Shown here one piece after another: positions 60,984 through 64,000 of a stretch of 64,000 nucleotides of DNA. Each line of letters starts with the position of its first letter. Within the stretch, counting starts at the first letter, position 1. The DNA comes from Lineus longissimus (taxonomy: Eukaryota > Nemertea > Pilidiophora > Heteronemertea > Lineidae): NCBI RefSeq assembly GCF_910592395.1, contig NC_088310.1, positions 4,347,501 to 4,411,500 on the forward strand, read 5' to 3'. A program made the position numbers and the translations under genes. The notes below the pieces were generated by a model. It was given only the letters and a program-made list of their open reading frames with translations, was not told the DNA's origin and did not search any database.

Positions 60984-61150
60984 GTATAACATTTATTTTG
61001 TTTCATTTTATTTAAAGCCTGTCCACTTTTACTTGTTAAAATTGATTCACGGAAACTCGATTTTTGCCGTTCGTTTTACGCCGGAAAAAGCGAGGTCTCA
61101 TGTATTAGTGAGGAGCGGACTGTTCAAACGATTGATTTTTTTCTGATTGT

Positions 61151-61245
61151 CATTGGCCCCATCCGGGCTATCCCGTTTTTCTCCGACGTCGTGACGCTAT
61201 TCTCCCATAATTCCTTGCGCGTCCCATAGCAACATCATAACGTCT
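61151..61245 (+). promoter_or_regulatory. Promoter-like module, copy 1 (CRE-like, ZNF143-like, RFX half-site)
   Basis: CCGACGTCGTGACG, then CTATTCTCCCATAATTCCTTGCGCG resembling the extended ZNF143/Staf motif, then CCCATAGCAAC resembling an RFX X-box half. The same order recurs at 61470-61560. Confidence 0.4.
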
Positions 61246-61469
61246 TCGTAATTTTTTTCGGAGAAGTTGCCAACGATTTTCCTCCTGCAAAAGTCGGATT
61301 TACCAGGTGAGAACAGTATAATTTATCCCAATATCATACTATTTTGGTACATATAATTCAAGAGCATAGCCTCAAAAATATATTTAGACTAACACCGAGC
61401 TAAAACAAGAATAGGACCGATTTGTTTGAAAAATTTTAGCCAGCTCGATTTTTCCCTGATCTCACGACT

Positions 61470-61560
61470 TTCCGCTATGACGTCAAGACGCAGGCCGACC
61501 AATGGCAATGTCCCGACGTCGTAATATCCCACCATGCTTTGCGCGACGCATGGCAACGCC
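61470..61560 (+). promoter_or_regulatory. Promoter-like module, copy 2 (full CRE, ZNF143-like, RFX half-site)
   Basis: A perfect TGACGTCA at 61478-61485, a CCGACGTCGTAA core, TATCCCACCATGCTTTGCGCG (ZNF143-like) and CGCATGGCAAC (RFX-like half). It is a diverged direct repeat of 61151-61245 and sits about 290 bases upstream of the first exon found for the next gene. Confidence 0.45.
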
Positions 61561-61859
61561 ACAACGCTTTGCCCCTCGCAACCCGTACGGATCGTGCTCT
61601 TAATATCTGCCACAAATCTGTCAAATATTGATGAGTAAGTTTGATCTGACTGACTTGACTTTGATAACAAGGTTACCTCTTGTTGTTGCTGCAAAATATA
61701 TTGATTTTGCCACAATTTTGGACCCCTTAGAAGGTAAATTTCGCGCTGGTCAAAATCATCCCAGCTGCTGGTACCGAAGAGGAAAGAGGACTGTTGCATA
61801 ATATTTCGAAGTGAAAGACTATCTTTTAATGGATCAAGGTTTTCTTTTTTAGGGTAATC

Positions 61860-64000
61860 ATGACATCTTTGTGTGATATGAAGCTTGAGATGAATGAAAT
61901 GAGATTGACTGGTCGCAAAAGCGTCCGCGCCCGCAGTGATGAACACGTCCATCCTGCCGCGCTCGACCCAAGGATCATTAACTTGCAGTAAGTAATGTTT
62001 TTTCTATCAAATCGTTGAATTGAGAGCGTCAACCACAACATTATTAGTCATGTAGAAACACTATTTGGGGAATGTAATGTAGTGGGAAACAGGCGACGAC
62101 GAAGAAACCCACGCTCTCGAAGAGTGTCGCCCACTCTATTTCATGAGTGTACCGGGACCGGCCAGGAATCGAACCTGAGACCTCAGAGGTGATAGCTGCT
62201 GATGTTTTGACTGTATAAGTTTGTTTTATTATCCTTGCAGACTCAGGAGAATGCTTGGTGGAGACGCTACGTTTGACATAGGTAAATACAATACAATGCA
62301 TATCATTTCGCGGCGCTTAAAAAAAAATTAAAATTACATGGCCCAATAGGCTGATTTATGCTTAAACTTCATATGATTCACTTTTGCGAAATTACGGTTA
62401 TATTGCATGCAGTTACAATTTTTGTATCCCCATATCATTTCGGTGTAAAATTTTCTGCTTGATCATTGCTTCAATGCATCCTTTCCAGAGTCTGACCCAA
62501 CATCTGAGTACTTCGCCGGCACCGATGTTGCTCGAAGTCTGGATGACATCTTGAAGGAGCCATGGGCTAAAAAGGTGAGCAACACGAAATCAAATTCAAA
62601 AGACGTATAGCCCGATATATCCGAAAAGGGAATGAAACTGGTTTTGAAGAGAAAAGTCCACGTTAACAATTGTAAAAAGGAAAACAAATGACCAACAGCT
62701 CAATGTATCTTGAAGGAGGTACTTGAAGGAGGTACTTCGTATAACCATTGGGGTGTTACAGATTTTTAACAAGTTGGTCATTGCTTCTGAAACCCCTTGC
62801 ACCAAATTATCCATTGCAGAAAAAGCCAAGGAATTTCAAGGTTCCAAAGAAAATCAGGTCGAAACTGTTTGTCAGGCAATTCTTCGGCAGTTCCTTTGAA
62901 CTTGATGACAAGGAACCAAGTGAGTCCGAGATCCCCAAACCTGATGTGAACAACAATGACGACTGGGCAGTTCAGCTAGAGGTGGAACCCGAAAACGTTC
63001 CAAGTGATGATACAATTCAATTTGTGAACGAACCCATCGTCTTGGAAGTACTGCTACATGCTCCGTTTGAAGGCATTGCAGATCAACCTGAAGTTTTGCA
63101 GAAGGTACTCAATGATACTCCGACCGAGAACGCTGCAGACCCAACTGTCGTAGAGGAAGTACGCAATGACACTCCGACAGAGAATGCTGCAGACCTAGCT
63201 GTCGTTCAAGAAGTACTCGATGATACTCCGACCGAGAACGTTGCAGACCTAGCTGTCGTAGAGGAAGTACGCAATGACCCTCCGACCGAGAATGCTGCAG
63301 ACCCAGCTGTCGTAGAGGAAGTACAAAATGACACTCCGACTGAGAATGCTGCAGACCCAGCTGTCGTAGAGGAAGTACAAAATGACACTCCGACCGAGAA
63401 TGCTGCAGACCCAGCTGTCGTAGAGGAAGTACTCGATGATACTCCGACCGAGAATGCTGCAGACGCAGCTGTCGTTGAAGAAGTACTCGATGACACTCCG
63501 ACCGAGAATGCTGGAGACCTAGCTGTCGTAGAGGTACTCGATGATACTCCGACCGAGAATGCTGCAGACCTAGCTGTCGAAGAGGAAGTACGCAATGACA
63601 CTCCGACCGAGAACACTGCAGACCCAGCTGTCGTAGAGGAAGTACACGATGATACTCCGACCGAGAATGCTGCAGACCTAGCTGTCGTAGAGGAAGTACA
63701 CAATGATACTCCGACCGAGAATGCTGCAGACCCACCTATCGCGGTGGACAGCGGAGCTCCAACTGTTGAAGCAGAAGTTCTAAATGATGCCGACATCATT
63801 TATGCCTCGTATGGACCTCCTACTCGGGCTGCTAGATATTTGCCGGTCGTAGAGGAAGAGGCTGAAGACGCTGAAGAAGCGGAAGAAGCTCAAACTGTTG
63901 AAGCAGAAGTAATAAATGATGCCGACATCATTTATGCCTTGTATGGACCTCCTACTCGGGCTGCTAGATATTTGCCGGTCGTAGAGGAAGAGGCTGAAGA
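61860..64000 (+). CDS. Repetitive acidic protein, unknown function, running off the window end
   Basis: Four exons fit in phase: 61853-61987 (5' acceptor, ATG at 61860), 62241-62281, 62489-62574, and 62820 to beyond 64000. The start is MTSLCDMKLEMNEMRLTG; exons 2-3 give LRRMLGGDATFDIESDPTSE and ARSLDDILKEPWAKK; exon 4 opens with a basic stretch (RNFKVPKKIRSKLFVRQFF) and an acidic linker. Twelve 18-residue repeats follow (consensus VLNDTPTENAADPAVVEE, 63105-63749). After them come two 44-residue units around NDADIIYASYGPPTRAARYLP and VVEEEAEDAEEAEEA. No stop occurs before the window end. I know no family. The first in-frame exon has an acceptor in front of it, so a 5' untranslated exon lies upstream. 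It probably sits within the next ABCG8 intron. Confidence 0.72.
62047..62225 (-). mobile_element. tRNA-derived SINE fragment
   Basis: On the minus strand CAGGTTCGATTCCTGGCCGG is an excellent Pol III B box/T-arm, followed by a SINE-like body reading TACACTCATGAAATAGAGTG. The A-box side is degenerate. Lies in intron 1 of the repetitive-protein gene. Confidence 0.5.
63105..63749 (+). repeat. 54-bp tandem repeat, twelve units, coding
   Basis: Each unit contains GATACTCCGACCGAGAATGC and GCTGTCGTAGAGGAAGTA. All units are 54 bp except one that lacks three bases, so the reading frame is kept throughout. Confidence 0.93.
63755..64000 (+). repeat. 132-bp tandem repeat, coding, at least two units
   Basis: The block containing AACTGTTGAAGCAGAAGT, GATGCCGACATCATTTATGC and GACCTCCTACTCGGGCTGCT repeats with a 132-bp period (63761 and 63893), nearly identical, and is cut by the window end. 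Confidence 0.88.

Noticed and set aside
61389-61952. 187-codon minus-strand frame
   Set aside because: It overlaps the CRE/ZNF143-like module and the first exon of the plus-strand gene, shows no motif, and has no splice or poly(A) support. Chance opening is likely.
63109-63799. Two long minus-strand frames (208 and 197 codons) in the 54-bp repeat
   Set aside because: A repeat unit divisible by three keeps several frames open. The plus frame is continuous with non-repetitive upstream exons, so it is the coding one.

Overview
The window is eukaryotic nuclear DNA. Its genes have many short exons with GT..AG introns, and AATAAA poly(A) signals follow the stop codons. Gene content (AQR, PDCD2, CCDC170, a COX7A-family subunit, ribokinase, the sterol half-transporters ABCG5 and ABCG8), compact introns, an intact DIRS-type retrotransposon and an excess of the palindrome TACATGTA point to a bilaterian invertebrate, most likely a marine one such as a lophotrochozoan. 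The exact taxon cannot be fixed from the sequence. All gene models below were made by reading exons, splice sites and phases by eye; most have exon lengths that sum to an exact multiple of three.

Layout. 1-9883 (+): the last 18 exons of AQR, the spliceosomal intron-binding helicase. A 1.9 kb intron of AQR holds a single-exon nested gene with internal repeats and its own poly(A) signal, and a decayed partial copy of the following Walker-A exon. 10490-12511 (-): PDCD2. 12564-14294 (+): a 104-residue protein gene sharing a 52-bp divergent promoter with PDCD2. 14.3-25.0 kb (-): a 13-exon coiled-coil gene (CCDC170-like) with a long 3' region. 25.7-27.0 kb (+): a COX7A/COX7A2L-like gene. 27-42.4 kb: gene-poor DNA with minisatellites, SINE scraps, a duplicated 90-bp block and one real-looking gene on the minus strand, a secreted EGF-family ligand precursor whose EGF domain is split over two exons (35.6-36.0 and 33.9-34.1 kb).

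42.4-52.9 kb (+): ribokinase (RBKS), whose third intron carries a complete antisense DIRS-like element (about 43.47-50.52 kb) with inverted terminal repeats, an internal complementary region, and intact gag-like, RT/RNase H/methyltransferase-like and tyrosine recombinase frames. 53.2-57.6 kb (-): complete ABCG5. 59.8 kb onward (+): the first three exons of ABCG8, head-to-head with ABCG5 as in vertebrates. Both half-transporters keep canonical ATP-site motifs where the human pair has degenerate ones. After ABCG8 exon 3, and probably inside its next intron, a separate multi-exon gene begins at about 61.85 kb. It encodes a repetitive acidic protein that runs off the window end, and it is preceded by two diverged copies of a promoter-like module (CRE, ZNF143-like and RFX-like motifs).

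The genes do not form one pathway. ABCG5 and ABCG8 are expected to act together as a sterol-exporting heterodimer; the rest are housekeeping or cell-structural neighbours.
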